From positions 1 through 16,442 of the forward strand of contig JAUMXD010000028.1 in the NCBI GenBank assembly GCA_030529305.1: DNA of 16,442 bases, in the 5' to 3' direction. This document shows, in pieces, positions 1 to 7,701 of this stretch (within the stretch, counting starts at the first letter, position 1; each line of letters starts with the position of its first letter). The notes below the pieces were generated by a model. It had not been told where the DNA came from. It did no database searches and saw nothing but the letters and a program-made list of their open reading frames with translations. The DNA comes from Allobrachymonas sp. GTDB lineage: Bacteria; Pseudomonadota; Gammaproteobacteria; Burkholderiales; Burkholderiaceae. The position numbers were made by a program, and so were the translations under genes.

Positions 1-23
1 ACACCAGCTTGCCGTTCATCCAT
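1..23 (-). CDS. Possible 5' end of a gene leaving the left edge
   Basis: Only seven codons are visible, starting at an ATG at base 23 on the minus strand (M-D-E-R-Q-A-G). The support is a Shine-Dalgarno-like AGGA (minus strand, bases 34-31) with a 7-nt spacer to this ATG, and its position 69 bp downstream of the mnmH stop on the same strand. Two other ATGs, at bases 43 and 19, share a second frame and are alternative starts. No function can be inferred, and the call may be wrong. Confidence 0.25.
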
Positions 24-92
24 CCCGCTTTCCTGGCTCTCATCCCAAAAAGATCGTGAGCAGGCTCTAAGACATGAATAGCGCAGACTGCA

Positions 93-1151
93 TTAAACGT
101 AGCGCTGCATGATGCGCTGGGCGCTTGCTGCGATGCCGCTGGGCGATAAATCCTCAATCAGCAAGGGCGCTGGGGTGCGCTGGCCGTGGTAGCTGGCGTT
201 TTGTGATTGACGGTAAAGCGGGTCGTAATGTTGTTGCAGTAATTCTTGCGCCAACTGGCTCCATTGCTGCTGGGCCGCCAAACCTTGCCAGTGCGCAATG
301 ATTAAGCCACCGTGGCGAGCTTTAAGGCGTTGGAGCTGGGCTTGAATGGTTGCTGGATCGTGCAAGAGGTGAGCATAGTCTTGCAACAAAAAAGCCACGC
401 GCGCCGCCAGGGGCGCTTGCAAGTCGATGCGCACGCCTTGGCGCATGCTGTCGATCAACGGGCCGGGCAGGTGCAGTTGCCCGATCTTGCGGCTTTCGGC
501 CTCAACAAATACGGGCAGGCTGGCATCGAACTGGCGCAGTTGTTGCCATAGCGCTGTTTCAAAGGCTTTTTGCGTAGGCTGGGCTTGGCTGGGCAGGCTG
601 CCGAGTACCGAGCCTTTGTGCGCAGCGAGCTTTTCCAGATCGAGTATTTGCGCTCCCTGTGCGGCTAGCGCTTGCAAGATGCGCGTTTTGCCGCTGCCAG
701 TGGCCGCGCACAGCACATGCCAGCGCAGGCGCGAGGCCAGTTCAGCCGTGTTGTGGATGAGGTGTTGGCGAAACGCCTTGTAGCCGCCATCGAGCCGCTG
801 GGCTTGCCAGCCGATTTGCCGCAAGATGATTTGCATGGCCCCGCTGCGTTGCCCGCCGCGCCAGCAATAGATCAGGGGCCGCCAGTTTTTAGGCTGCTGG
901 GCAAAGTGCTGTTCGATGTGTTGAGCGATGTTGCGCGCCACCAGCACGGCGCCAAGCTTGCGCGCTTCAAAAGGCGAAACCTGCTTGTAAAGCGTGCCCA
1001 CTTGCACGCGTTCGGCGTCGCTTAGCACCGGGCAATTGATGGCGCCGGGGATGTGGTCGTGCGCAAATTCGGCGTGGCTGCGCACGTCGATGACGGCATC
1101 GAACCCTTCGGTGAAGATGGCCTCGGCAGGCGTTAAACCGTTGTGGTTCAT
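93..1151 (-). CDS. mnmH: tRNA 2-selenouridine synthase MnmH (SelU/YbbB)
   Basis: This 352-residue enzyme replaces sulfur by selenium in the wobble 2-thiouridine of tRNAs for Lys, Glu and Gln, using selenophosphate; the family also makes geranyl-2-thiouridine. An N-terminal rhodanese domain (about residues 10-130) opens with a VIDVRSHAEF motif and carries the active-site Cys96 in IYCWRGGQRSG. A P-loop domain follows, with TGSGKT at 151-156; the first Gly of the usual GxxxxGKT is Ala149 here. The length matches the family. I chose the ATG at 1151 rather than the upstream ATG at 1292, because the extra residues are His/Ala/Pro-rich and unlike the family, and because this ATG overlaps the stop of a small upstream ORF (ATGA). 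No strong Shine-Dalgarno is visible, consistent with coupling. Whether the cell makes selenophosphate (selD) cannot be seen here. Confidence 0.93.
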   Translation of the reverse strand: MNHNGLTPAEAIFTEGFDAVIDVRSHAEFAHDHIPGAINCPVLSDAERVQVGTLYKQVSPFEARKLGAVLVARNIAQHIEQHFAQQPKNWRPLIYCWRGGQRSGAMQIILRQIGWQAQRLDGGYKAFRQHLIHNTAELASRLRWHVLCAATGSGKTRILQALAAQGAQILDLEKLAAHKGSVLGSLPSQAQPTQKAFETALWQQLRQFDASLPVFVEAESRKIGQLHLPGPLIDSMRQGVRIDLQAPLAARVAFLLQDYAHLLHDPATIQAQLQRLKARHGGLIIAHWQGLAAQQQWSQLAQELLQQHYDPLYRQSQNASYHGQRTPAPLLIEDLSPSGIAASAQRIMQRYV

Positions 1152-1273
1152 GACGTGCGGGGCAGCAGCTTGCGCTGAATCAGCATGGCCATGGGCGCAT
1201 ACAGGCGCAGCAGCCAGCGCCCGATGCGGGCGGCTGTGCTGGGCGGCTGATGGGTGTTGGTGGCCTGGGGCAT
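1148..1273 (-). CDS. Possible small ORF coupled to mnmH
   Basis: This 41-codon ORF would start at ATG 1273 (or ATG 1318, giving 56 codons) and ends in TGA overlapping the mnmH ATG in an ATGA arrangement. The product would have a polar N-terminus and an amphipathic or hydrophobic basic second half (RWLLRLYAPMAMLIQRKLLP). I do not recognise it. The start-stop overlap and the protein-like composition of this frame, compared with the His/Ala-rich neighbouring frame, argue for it. The missing Shine-Dalgarno and short length argue against. It could be a leader peptide that couples translation, or chance. Confidence 0.3.
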   Translation of the reverse strand: MPQATNTHQPPSTAARIGRWLLRLYAPMAMLIQRKLLPRTS

Positions 1274-1520
1274 GGCGGTGCGCAAATGGCATGAATCGGT
1301 ATGAATGGACCGAAGCATATCTGAGAAAGCCGAAAAAGCAGAGCCGGATGCAAGGCTTTGTAAAGGGGGCGTGCCTTGGCTCAACAATTGGCCTTTAGTG
1401 AATACATATGTTGCATACGCGCTTGCAGAAGGCAAAAAGCTGCCCCAAATACCGCAGTAATCCCCGGTGTTAGCCACCCCTCGGGATAATGTGGCCTGTT
1501 GCTTGATTTGGAATCTGCCC
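1274..1520. other. Divergent intergenic region mnmH/nadA
   Basis: Together with the small ORF before it, this stretch separates two divergent genes and must hold both promoters. A good sigma-70-type -10 (GATAAT, 1485-1490) faces nadA. An 8-bp palindrome ACATATGT lies at 1404-1411, inside the AT-richer patch, and could be part of an operator or promoter. No -35 box or known NAD-regulator site could be assigned with confidence. Confidence 0.5.
1485..1490 (+). promoter_or_regulatory. Candidate -10 box for nadA
   Basis: GATAAT differs from the consensus TATAAT only at its first base and lies 30 bp before the nadA start, leaving a short leader. No convincing TTGACA-like -35 lies at the right distance, so this is a suggestion only. 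Confidence 0.35.
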
Positions 1521-2669
1521 ATGTCTGTTGCCCTTGATAAATCTTTTGAATACGCCGTGCAAAACGCCAGCGGGCAAACTTGCACGGCCAGCGCCTGGGC
1601 CAAGGTGCCCCCGCCTTTGAGCACAGCCGAGCGCGATCGGCTGATGCAGCGCTGTGCCGAGCTGCTGCGTGCGCGCCACGCCGTGCTGGTGGCTCACTAT
1701 TACGTGGATGGCGACTTGCAGGATCTGGCGCTGGCCACAGGCGGCTGCGTATCCGATTCGCTGGAGATGGCGCGCTTTGGCCGTGACCACGCCGCGCAAA
1801 CGCTGGTGGTGGCTGGGGTGCGCTTCATGGGCGAAACAGCCAAAATCCTGAGCCCTGAAAAAACCGTGCTCATGCCCGATTTAGATGCCACTTGCTCGCT
1901 CGATCTGGGTTGCCCCATCGACCAATTCAGCGCTTTTTGCGATGCCCACCCCGACCGCACCGTGGTGGTGTATGCCAACACCAGCGCAGCGGTCAAGGCG
2001 CGGGCGGACTGGATGGTGACCAGCTCGTGCGCGCTGGCCATCGTCAATCACCTCAAAAGCCAGGGCAAAAAAATCCTGTGGGCGCCCGATAAACATCTGG
2101 GTGGCTACATCCAGCAGCAAACCGGGGCCGATATGTTGCTGTGGCAGGGCGCTTGCATCGTGCACGACGAATTCAAGGGGCTGGAACTGGATTTGCTGCG
2201 CAAGCAATACCCGCAGGCCAAAGTGCTGGTGCACCCCGAATCGCCTACGCCCGTGGTGCAGCAGGCCGATGTGGTGGGCTCGACATCGCAATTGCTCAAA
2301 GCCGTGATCGAGGGCAAAGAGGGCGACACTTTCATCGTGGCGACCGATAACGGCATCATGCACCGCATGCGCCAGTTGGCACCGGGCAAGACCCTGATCG
2401 AAGCGCCAACGGCTGGCAACAGCGCCACCTGCAAAAGCTGCGCCCATTGCCCGTGGATGGCGATGAACGCCCTGCAAGGCGTGGCCGATTGCCTGGAAAA
2501 CGGAACGGGTGCCGTGCATGTGGATGCCGAAGTGGGCCGCAAAGCTGCAGGTTGCATCACGCGTATGCTCGACTTTGTGCAGGCCCACCCCGAAGCGCTG
2601 GTGGTGAAAGACGGTGGCCGTTTGGCAGGCGTGCTGCCGGGCATGACGCCAGGAATCGGCGCGGCTTGA
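1521..2669 (+). CDS. nadA: Quinolinate synthase NadA
   Basis: This 382-residue enzyme condenses iminoaspartate (from NadB) with dihydroxyacetone phosphate to give quinolinate, using a [4Fe-4S] cluster. The three expected cluster cysteines are present: Cys125 in [11 protein letters not shown], Cys212 in [10 protein letters not shown] and Cys310 at the end of [13 protein letters not shown]; their spacing matches the E. coli-type long NadA. The N-terminal [12 protein letters not shown] and later [10 protein letters not shown] segments are also typical. I chose the ATG at 1521; the open frame extends back to 1467, but those 18 residues are not family-like and overlap the putative -10. nadC follows 64 bp downstream in the same direction, and nadB lies further on in convergent orientation, so the complete quinolinate branch is encoded here. 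Confidence 0.97.
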   Translation: MSVALDKSFEYAVQNASGQTCTASAWAKVPPPLSTAERDRLMQRCAELLRARHAVLVAHYYVDGDLQDLALATGGCVSDSLEMARFGRDHAAQTLVVAGVRFMGETAKILSPEKTVLMPDLDATCSLDLGCPIDQFSAFCDAHPDRTVVVYANTSAAVKARADWMVTSSCALAIVNHLKSQGKKILWAPDKHLGGYIQQQTGADMLLWQGACIVHDEFKGLELDLLRKQYPQAKVLVHPESPTPVVQQADVVGSTSQLLKAVIEGKEGDTFIVATDNGIMHRMRQLAPGKTLIEAPTAGNSATCKSCAHCPWMAMNALQGVADCLENGTGAVHVDAEVGRKAAGCITRMLDFVQAHPEALVVKDGGRLAGVLPGMTPGIGAA

Positions 2670-2733
2670 TTTTTGTGCAGCCTGAGCCGATCCCAGGCCC
2701 AGACTCAGACCATCGCAGAACCTTGAAAGCCCT

Positions 2734-3588
2734 ATGTTTGAATTCAACGAAACGCTTGAGCAAGCCCGTGTCCGCAACATCCACGATGCCTTGATGGAAG
2801 ACATTGGCACCTGCGACTGGACGGGGCAGCTTGTGCCCATGCCCAACACCGTAACGGCGCGCGTGTTGGTGCGCGAAGCGGCCGTGCTGTGCGGGTGCGA
2901 CTGGTTCGAGGGCTGCATACATGGCGTTGATGCCAATCTGCAAATCGATTGGCGCTATGCCGAAGGCGACTGGATGCAGGCCAACACCGAGGTGTGCCAC
3001 ATTCGTGGCGAGGCGCGTGCCATCTTCACGGCCGAGCGCAGCGCCCTCAATTTTTTGCAATTGCTCAGCGGCACGGCCACAGTGACGCGCCGCTATGTCG
3101 AAGCGCTTGCAGGCGCTTCGCCCAAGGCTTGCGCTGTGCTGGATACGCGCAAAACCATCCCTGGCTTGCGCCAGGCACAGAAATACGCCGTGCGTGTGGG
3201 TGGCGGTAAAAACCAGCGCCTGGCCTTGTGGCATGGCATCTTGATCAAGGAAAACCACATCGCAGCAGCGGGTGGCATTGTCCAAGCGCTGCAACAGGCG
3301 CAGGCTCTACAAGCTGGGGTGGATATTCAAATCGAAGTGGAAACGCTGGCGCAGCTGCAAGAGGCGCTGGCACATGGTGCCACGAGCGTGCTGCTCGACA
3401 ATTTCACGCCTGAACAAATGCGTGAAGCGGTCAACATCACCGCAGGCCGTGCGCTGCTGGAGGCATCGGGCGGCGTGCAGCTGGAAAACATCCGCGCGCT
3501 GGCCGCCACGGGTGTGGATCGCATCTCGATTGGCAAACTCACCAAAGATGTGGTGGCAACGGACTATTCGTTGCGCATCGTTGAATGA
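2734..3588 (+). CDS. nadC: Quinolinate phosphoribosyltransferase NadC
   Basis: This 284-residue carboxylating nicotinate-nucleotide pyrophosphorylase converts quinolinate and PRPP to nicotinate mononucleotide, CO2 and pyrophosphate, the step after NadA. The N-terminal half is the alpha/beta sandwich, with ERSALNFLQLLSG at 101-113. The type II PRTase barrel follows, with the signature DTRKTIPGLR (137-146), the GGGKNQR / HGILIKENHI substrate-binding segments (157-176), LEASGGV and VDRISIG near the C-terminus. The length is normal. The start at 2734 fits the family N-terminus (a short helix before ARVRNIHDALMEDIG). It is probably cotranscribed with nadA (64-bp gap) and perhaps with the lipoprotein gene 82 bp downstream. 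Confidence 0.97.
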   Translation: MFEFNETLEQARVRNIHDALMEDIGTCDWTGQLVPMPNTVTARVLVREAAVLCGCDWFEGCIHGVDANLQIDWRYAEGDWMQANTEVCHIRGEARAIFTAERSALNFLQLLSGTATVTRRYVEALAGASPKACAVLDTRKTIPGLRQAQKYAVRVGGGKNQRLALWHGILIKENHIAAAGGIVQALQQAQALQAGVDIQIEVETLAQLQEALAHGATSVLLDNFTPEQMREAVNITAGRALLEASGGVQLENIRALAATGVDRISIGKLTKDVVATDYSLRIVE

Positions 3589-3670
3589 GGGGGCATGGCC
3601 CGCACGAGAATGCGAGCAAGATCCAGGAAAAAGGCGAACACAAGGAAAAAGAAGGGTCAGGGGGATTGCA

Positions 3671-4027
3671 ATGAACGGAAAAAAGATTTTTTATGGTGCA
3701 GCGTTGTTGCTCACCGGTGTTTTGTCCGCTTGCAGCAAGCCGCAGGCCGAATTCAAGCAAGCTTTTACCGAAGAGTTCGACAAATCTTTTCGGCCCGAAT
3801 TCATCGCTTCATTCACCCAAAAATGCATAGAGAACGCACCCAAGGAAGCGGGCATACCAGCTGAGACCCTACAAAAATTTTGTACATGCGCCGCTGAAAA
3901 AGGTGTGGAAGTGATCAAGCCTGATGACGTTGTCAAACTGATGAAGGGCGATCAGGAAATAGAGGCGCGTGTCATGGCCGCTGGCGCAGATTGCTGGCAG
4001 ATATTGGGCGTTGCTCCTGCCCAATAG
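3671..4027 (+). CDS. Small cysteine-patterned lipoprotein, function unknown
   Basis: This 118-residue protein starts at ATG 3671, preceded by a purine-rich stretch (AGGGGGA at 3659-3665) that can serve as ribosome binding site. Residues 1-20 are a lipoprotein signal peptide: KK, then a hydrophobic run, then the lipobox LSAC with lipidation expected at Cys21. The mature part is short, charged and probably helical, with Cys52, a CTC pair (Cys71, Cys73) and Cys98, a pattern that suggests disulfides in the periplasm. I do not recognise a named family. It follows nadC by 82 bp on the same strand and could be its last cotranscribed gene, but no functional link to NAD synthesis is evident. Confidence 0.8.
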   Translation: MNGKKIFYGAALLLTGVLSACSKPQAEFKQAFTEEFDKSFRPEFIASFTQKCIENAPKEAGIPAETLQKFCTCAAEKGVEVIKPDDVVKLMKGDQEIEARVMAAGADCWQILGVAPAQ

Positions 4028-4293
4028 TCACAAGACTTTTGCAGACACGGCGCTCAAGCAACCGCTGCCTGATTGTTTGCGCCCTATACCAAGGTCTAAC
4101 TGAGCTGGATGCGCCTAGAAATTGCAGCATAGGCTATTGAAGCGTTTTATGGCAACAGCGGTTTGATCGCCAGGCCCCGTGCTAGCGCCGGGCTGGAGCC
4201 ACTGGCTATAAGCGGTTTGTTGGCAAGCTGCTTAGCTACAAATGCAAATGCAGCCTACTGCTTTAGGGATACGGCAAGCTGTATTGCCCCAGC
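4028..4293. other. Convergent intergenic region with short direct repeats
   Basis: No gene is visible between the lipoprotein gene (plus) and nadB (minus). Two 9-base direct repeats occur: AGCGGTTTG at 4157-4165 and 4211-4219, and GGCAAGCTG at 4222-4230 and 4273-4281. GGCTAT-containing stretches precede the AGCGG motifs. This resembles decayed copies of a short dispersed intergenic repeat, though I cannot identify the family. No clean intrinsic terminator with a T-tract was found for either gene. Confidence 0.4.
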
Positions 4294-6024
4294 TTACTTG
4301 CCGTTTTTACGGCTGGATTTTTTGCCGGTTTTGCGCCCCATTTTCTTGAACAGAATGGTCGGAAAACTCGCGGGCAGCGGATCGGGGTAGTCGCGAACGT
4401 AATGCAGGCCGCGGCTTTCGTGCCGGTTGAGTGCGCTGCGCACGATCAGGTCGGCGCAGTCAAGCAGATTGCGCAGCTCCAGCAAATCGCGGTTGACCTT
4501 GAAGTTGGCGTAGTAGTCGTCCACCTCGGCCTTGAGCAGGGTGATGCGGTTTTGCGCGCGCTCCAGCCGGCGCTGGGTGCGCACAATGCCCACGTAGTTC
4601 CACATCACCAGGCGCAGTTCGTCCCAGTTGTGGGCAATCACGACCTGTTCGTCGGGGTTCTCGACCTGGCTTTCGTCCCATTCCGGCAGGGCAGGGCAGG
4701 GCGCGGGGGCTGTGGCCAGAATGGCCTGGGCGCAGCTTTTGCCAAATACCACGCATTCGAGCAGCGAGTTGCTGGCCAGCCGGTTGGCGCCATGCAGGCC
4801 GGTGTAGGTGGTTTCGCCCACGGCGTAGAGATTGTGCAGGTCGCAGCGCCCGTCCAGATCAGTCACGATGCCACCGCAGGTGTAGTGCGCGGCAGGCACG
4901 ACGGGAATGGGTTCTTGCGCGATGTCGATGCCCAATTCCAGGCAACGCTGGTAGATGGTGGGGAAGTGCGCTTTGAGGAAGTCTGCGCCCAGGTGGGTGG
5001 CGTCCAGCCAGACGTAATCCAGGCCGTGTTTTTTGATTTCGAAGTCGATGGCGCGCGCCACGATGTCGCGCGGGGCCAGCTCGGCGCGCGGGTCGTGCTC
5101 GGGCATGAAGCGCACGGCGTGAATTTGGCCCTTGGCGTCTTTGAGCGGCAGCTTGAGCAGGCCGCCCTCGCCGCGCAGGGCTTCGGTGATCAAGAAGCTG
5201 CGCTCCTGCGGGTGATACAGGCAGGTGGGGTGGAATTGGATGAATTCCATATTGCCCACGCGGCAGCCTGCGCGCCAGGCCATGGCGATGCCGTCGCCGG
5301 TGGAGGTGTCGGGATTGGTGGTGTAGCGATAGACCTTGCCCACGCCACCGGTTGCCAGCACCACGGCGCGGGCAGGCAGGGTTTTGACCTTGCCGCTGTC
5401 GATGTCCAGCACGTACAGGCCGTAGCAATTCTTGATGGGCGCTTCGGGCGGGGTGGTATCCAGATGCCTATCGGTGATCAGGTCCAGCGCCATCCAGCGT
5501 TCGTGCAGCGCGATGTTGGGGTGGCGGCGTGCAGCCGCCAGCAAAGTGCTGTGAATGGCCTGGCCCGTGGCATCAGCCGCATGGGCGATGCGCCGTATGC
5601 CATGCCCACCTTCGCGCGTGAGGTGCAGGCCCAGCGGGCCGGCGGGGTCGCCCGTGAACGGCACGCCTTGCTGCAAAAGCCATTCAATGGCAGCAGCGCT
5701 GTGCTGGGCCACATGGCGCGCGGTGGCTGGCTCCACCAAGCCAGCACCAGCCATTTGGGTGTCATGCACGTGGTCGTCGATGCTGTCGTTCTGAGCCAGC
5801 ACACCCACGATGCCGCCTTGCGCACGGGCTGTGGCCGATTCTTCCAGCTCACGCTTGGCCAGCATCACCACGGGCATGTGGTCGGCCAGATGCAGCGCGG
5901 TGGTGAGCCCCGCCAGCCCCACGCCAACAATGACTACGGGCAAAGCCGTGTTGCTGCTGCCCTGATTGGCAGATGCAGTGTCTGGGGCAATGTGGCTGGT
6001 AGTGCTAGTAAAAGCGTCAGTCAT
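4294..6024 (-). CDS. nadB: L-aspartate oxidase NadB
   Basis: This 576-residue FAD enzyme oxidises L-aspartate to iminoaspartate, the first step of de novo NAD synthesis and the substrate of NadA. It belongs to the succinate dehydrogenase/fumarate reductase flavoprotein family. Visible signatures are the dinucleotide-binding [10 protein letters not shown] (31-40), [17 protein letters not shown] at 285-288, the RDIVARAI segment with the presumed catalytic Arg319, and the FAD-contacting [20 protein letters not shown]; the C-terminal helical domain follows. The C-terminus ends in a Lys/Arg-rich tail ([17 protein letters not shown]), which is unusual for the family as I know it. I chose ATG 6024, which overlaps the last 8 bases of yacG; a TTG at 6039 is an alternative. 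It is the last gene of the long minus-strand run and is convergent with nadA-nadC. Confidence 0.96.
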   Translation of the reverse strand: MTDAFTSTTSHIAPDTASANQGSSNTALPVVIVGVGLAGLTTALHLADHMPVVMLAKRELEESATARAQGGIVGVLAQNDSIDDHVHDTQMAGAGLVEPATARHVAQHSAAAIEWLLQQGVPFTGDPAGPLGLHLTREGGHGIRRIAHAADATGQAIHSTLLAAARRHPNIALHERWMALDLITDRHLDTTPPEAPIKNCYGLYVLDIDSGKVKTLPARAVVLATGGVGKVYRYTTNPDTSTGDGIAMAWRAGCRVGNMEFIQFHPTCLYHPQERSFLITEALRGEGGLLKLPLKDAKGQIHAVRFMPEHDPRAELAPRDIVARAIDFEIKKHGLDYVWLDATHLGADFLKAHFPTIYQRCLELGIDIAQEPIPVVPAAHYTCGGIVTDLDGRCDLHNLYAVGETTYTGLHGANRLASNSLLECVVFGKSCAQAILATAPAPCPALPEWDESQVENPDEQVVIAHNWDELRLVMWNYVGIVRTQRRLERAQNRITLLKAEVDDYYANFKVNRDLLELRNLLDCADLIVRSALNRHESRGLHYVRDYPDPLPASFPTILFKKMGRKTGKKSSRKNGK

Positions 6025-6256
6025 GACGTTGCTTATCAAGTGGCGGCAAGGGTGCGTCGTCGCTCATGGGGTTTTCAAGCGGTTGTGGCATGCGGTAGCT
6101 TTCGCTGGACCATGCGCCCAAGTCGATTTGTTTGCAACGCTGGCTGCAAAAGGGGCGGTAGGGGTTGATGGTGGCGTCAAACACGCTGTCTGCGCCGCAT
6201 TGCGGGCAGGGCACAGTGCGCGGTTTGCGCAAGAGAAGCGATTGGCTTGAAGACAT
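6017..6256 (-). CDS. yacG: DNA gyrase inhibitor / zinc protein YacG
   Basis: This is a 79-residue zinc-binding protein; the E. coli member binds GyrB and inhibits gyrase. The Cys4 site is complete: CPQC (Cys17, Cys20) and FCSQRC (Cys37, Cys41), followed by the conserved KQIDLGAW segment. A Pro/Asp-rich tail extends it slightly beyond the E. coli length. The start is ATG 6256; a TTG at 6289 would add 11 hydrophobic residues and is less likely. It lies 54 bp after zapD and overlaps the nadB start by 8 bases. The zapD-yacG neighbourhood is the usual one in proteobacteria and supports the call. Confidence 0.92.
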   Translation of the reverse strand: MSSSQSLLLRKPRTVPCPQCGADSVFDATINPYRPFCSQRCKQIDLGAWSSESYRMPQPLENPMSDDAPLPPLDKQRHD

Positions 6257-6310
6257 GGTGCAAAAAAGTAAAAGCTCGTGGCCAAACAAGTTGTGCGGCG
6301 ACGAGCAAGC

Positions 6311-7066
6311 CTAGCTGCATAGCGTGAGTTGAAAGTCAACGCTTTGCTGGCTGGTGGCGAGGTGACCTTGCTCGTCTTGCTGCATCATGCGCACGGTAAC
6401 GATCAGGCGGTTGGCGCTGATTTCGGGCACCAGAGCTGTTTCTGGATCCATGTGCAAGCGCAAAAGCTGGAAAGTGCGGTTTTGCGGCAGGTTTTGCTGA
6501 AACTGGCCGCCCTGAGCCGTCATCTTTTTGGGCTGGCCGGTGCTGCGCAGCAACATCAGCAAGAGCTTGATGCTGTTGCCCAAGGGCTGCAGGTGTGCCA
6601 TCCAACCCTGCAGGTCGGCTTGCCGATTGGGTGCTGGGCGATGTTGCCACGCGTGGTAGGCAGGCAAGTCAAATTCGCAAGTGCCGCCGGGAATGCTGAC
6701 GCGGCTGCGAATGGCGGTGAGCCATTCGTTATCGGTCAAGGCGTGGCCGATCTTTCCTTCCATTTGTTCGAGCTGGATGAAGCAGTTCTGTACGCTGTCG
6801 AGCGTTTGCATCAGCGGGGCTTCGTCAATGGCAGGGTTGCCCTGATAGCTTTGCAAGCGCTGCTTTTGCCGATCCAGGTCGCGCATGATTTCGGACTTGA
6901 GATCGGGGCGGCTGACGACGTCCAGAATCTCGAACAGCGTGACCAAGGCGAAATGGCTGTCGATGGCCTCGTCGCGCTGCTGCAGTTGCGTGAAGCGGTC
7001 AAACAGCCGCTCCAGCCTCAGCCAGGTGCGGATGCGTTCATTGAAAGGGTATTCGTACAGAATCAC
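6311..7066 (-). CDS. zapD: Cell division protein ZapD (FtsZ-associated)
   Basis: This 251-residue cytoplasmic protein of the DUF1342/YacF family bundles FtsZ protofilaments and stabilises the Z-ring. The recognisable N-terminus (ILYEYPFNERIRTWLRLE) and the helical half with RPDLKSEIMRDLDRQ precede the beta-rich C-terminal half, including SIPGGTCEFDLPAYHAWQ. The length equals the family norm. Translation starts at a GTG (7066), well supported by a strong Shine-Dalgarno AAAGGAAG (minus, 7080-7073) six bases upstream. The GTG overlaps the coaE stop (GTGA), so the two genes are probably translationally coupled. Confidence 0.95.
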   Translation of the reverse strand: MILYEYPFNERIRTWLRLERLFDRFTQLQQRDEAIDSHFALVTLFEILDVVSRPDLKSEIMRDLDRQKQRLQSYQGNPAIDEAPLMQTLDSVQNCFIQLEQMEGKIGHALTDNEWLTAIRSRVSIPGGTCEFDLPAYHAWQHRPAPNRQADLQGWMAHLQPLGNSIKLLLMLLRSTGQPKKMTAQGGQFQQNLPQNRTFQLLRLHMDPETALVPEISANRLIVTVRMMQQDEQGHLATSQQSVDFQLTLCS

Positions 7067-7701
7067 TTGGCGCTTCCTTTGGCGCCAATCATAAGGCCGA
7101 AACTGCTGGCCACGGTTTGTACTTGCTTGTGAAGTTGAGCCAGCGTGACCGAAGCGCCGTTGTCAATCACGGCGTCGGCCACGCAGCGGCGCTGTTGCCG
7201 ACTGGCTTGGCTGGAGATGATGGCTGCGGCCGTTGCCTGATCCAGGCCGCTGCGTTGCATCACGCGCTGTATCTGTGTGGGCTCATCGCAATCCACCACG
7301 ATGATGCGATGCAGCCGTTTGCGCCAATGCCCAGATTCGGTCAGTAAAGGAATGTCGTAAACGATCAGCGGCTGGCCTTGGCTTTCTGCTTCAGCTGCGA
7401 GCGCTTGCGCCTGTTGCAAAACGATGGGATGAATGATGGCTTCGAGCCGACGTTTGGCTGCAGGATCGTTGAAAACCAATTGCCGCATGGCATCGCGCCG
7501 CATGCCGCCATCGGTACCGATGACGTCATTGCCAAATGCCGTGCGAATTTGCTCAATCGCCAAGCCCTTGGGGCCGGTACTGGCACGGGCCAAGTGATCG
7601 GTATCAATGACTGTGGCCCCCGCGGCTTGCAGCATGGAAGTGACCGTGCTTTTGCCGCTGCCGATGCCGCCGGTGATGCCGATGTGCCAACTGGGACGCA
7701 T
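7063..7701 (-). CDS. coaE: Dephospho-CoA kinase CoaE
   Basis: This 212-residue kinase phosphorylates the 3'-hydroxyl of dephospho-CoA, the last step of coenzyme A synthesis. Near the N-terminus it carries the P-loop GGIGSGKS (11-18 from ATG 7701), then the conserved IDTDHLAR substrate segment, GMRRDAMRQLVFNDP in the CoA-binding lid region, and IIHPIV. I chose ATG 7701; an in-frame TTG at 7713 adds four residues. There is no good Shine-Dalgarno. It overlaps zapD by four bases downstream and is separated from pilD by 244 bp that contains hairpins. Confidence 0.95.
   Translation of the reverse strand: MRPSWHIGITGGIGSGKSTVTSMLQAAGATVIDTDHLARASTGPKGLAIEQIRTAFGNDVIGTDGGMRRDAMRQLVFNDPAAKRRLEAIIHPIVLQQAQALAAEAESQGQPLIVYDIPLLTESGHWRKRLHRIIVVDCDEPTQIQRVMQRSGLDQATAAAIISSQASRQQRRCVADAVIDNGASVTLAQLHKQVQTVASSFGLMIGAKGSAK

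Noticed and set aside
1..81. Plus-strand frame open from the left edge, ending TAG at 79-81
   Set aside because: Only 26 codons, no recognisable features; a minus-strand gene start with a Shine-Dalgarno fits the same bases better.
93..1292. Longer mnmH with start at 1292
   Set aside because: The extra 47 residues are His/Ala/Pro-rich and precede a complete rhodanese domain; the ATG at 1151 fits the family length.
1881..2936. 351-codon minus-strand frame opposite nadA/nadC
   Set aside because: Shadow of two certain genes; His- and Arg-rich, no motifs, spans the nadA-nadC junction.
4402..6168. 588-codon open frame on the plus strand opposite nadB
   Set aside because: It is antisense to the clearly recognisable NadB frame, and its product is a low-complexity Val/Gly/His/Gln-rich sequence with no family features, as expected of a shadow in GC-rich DNA.
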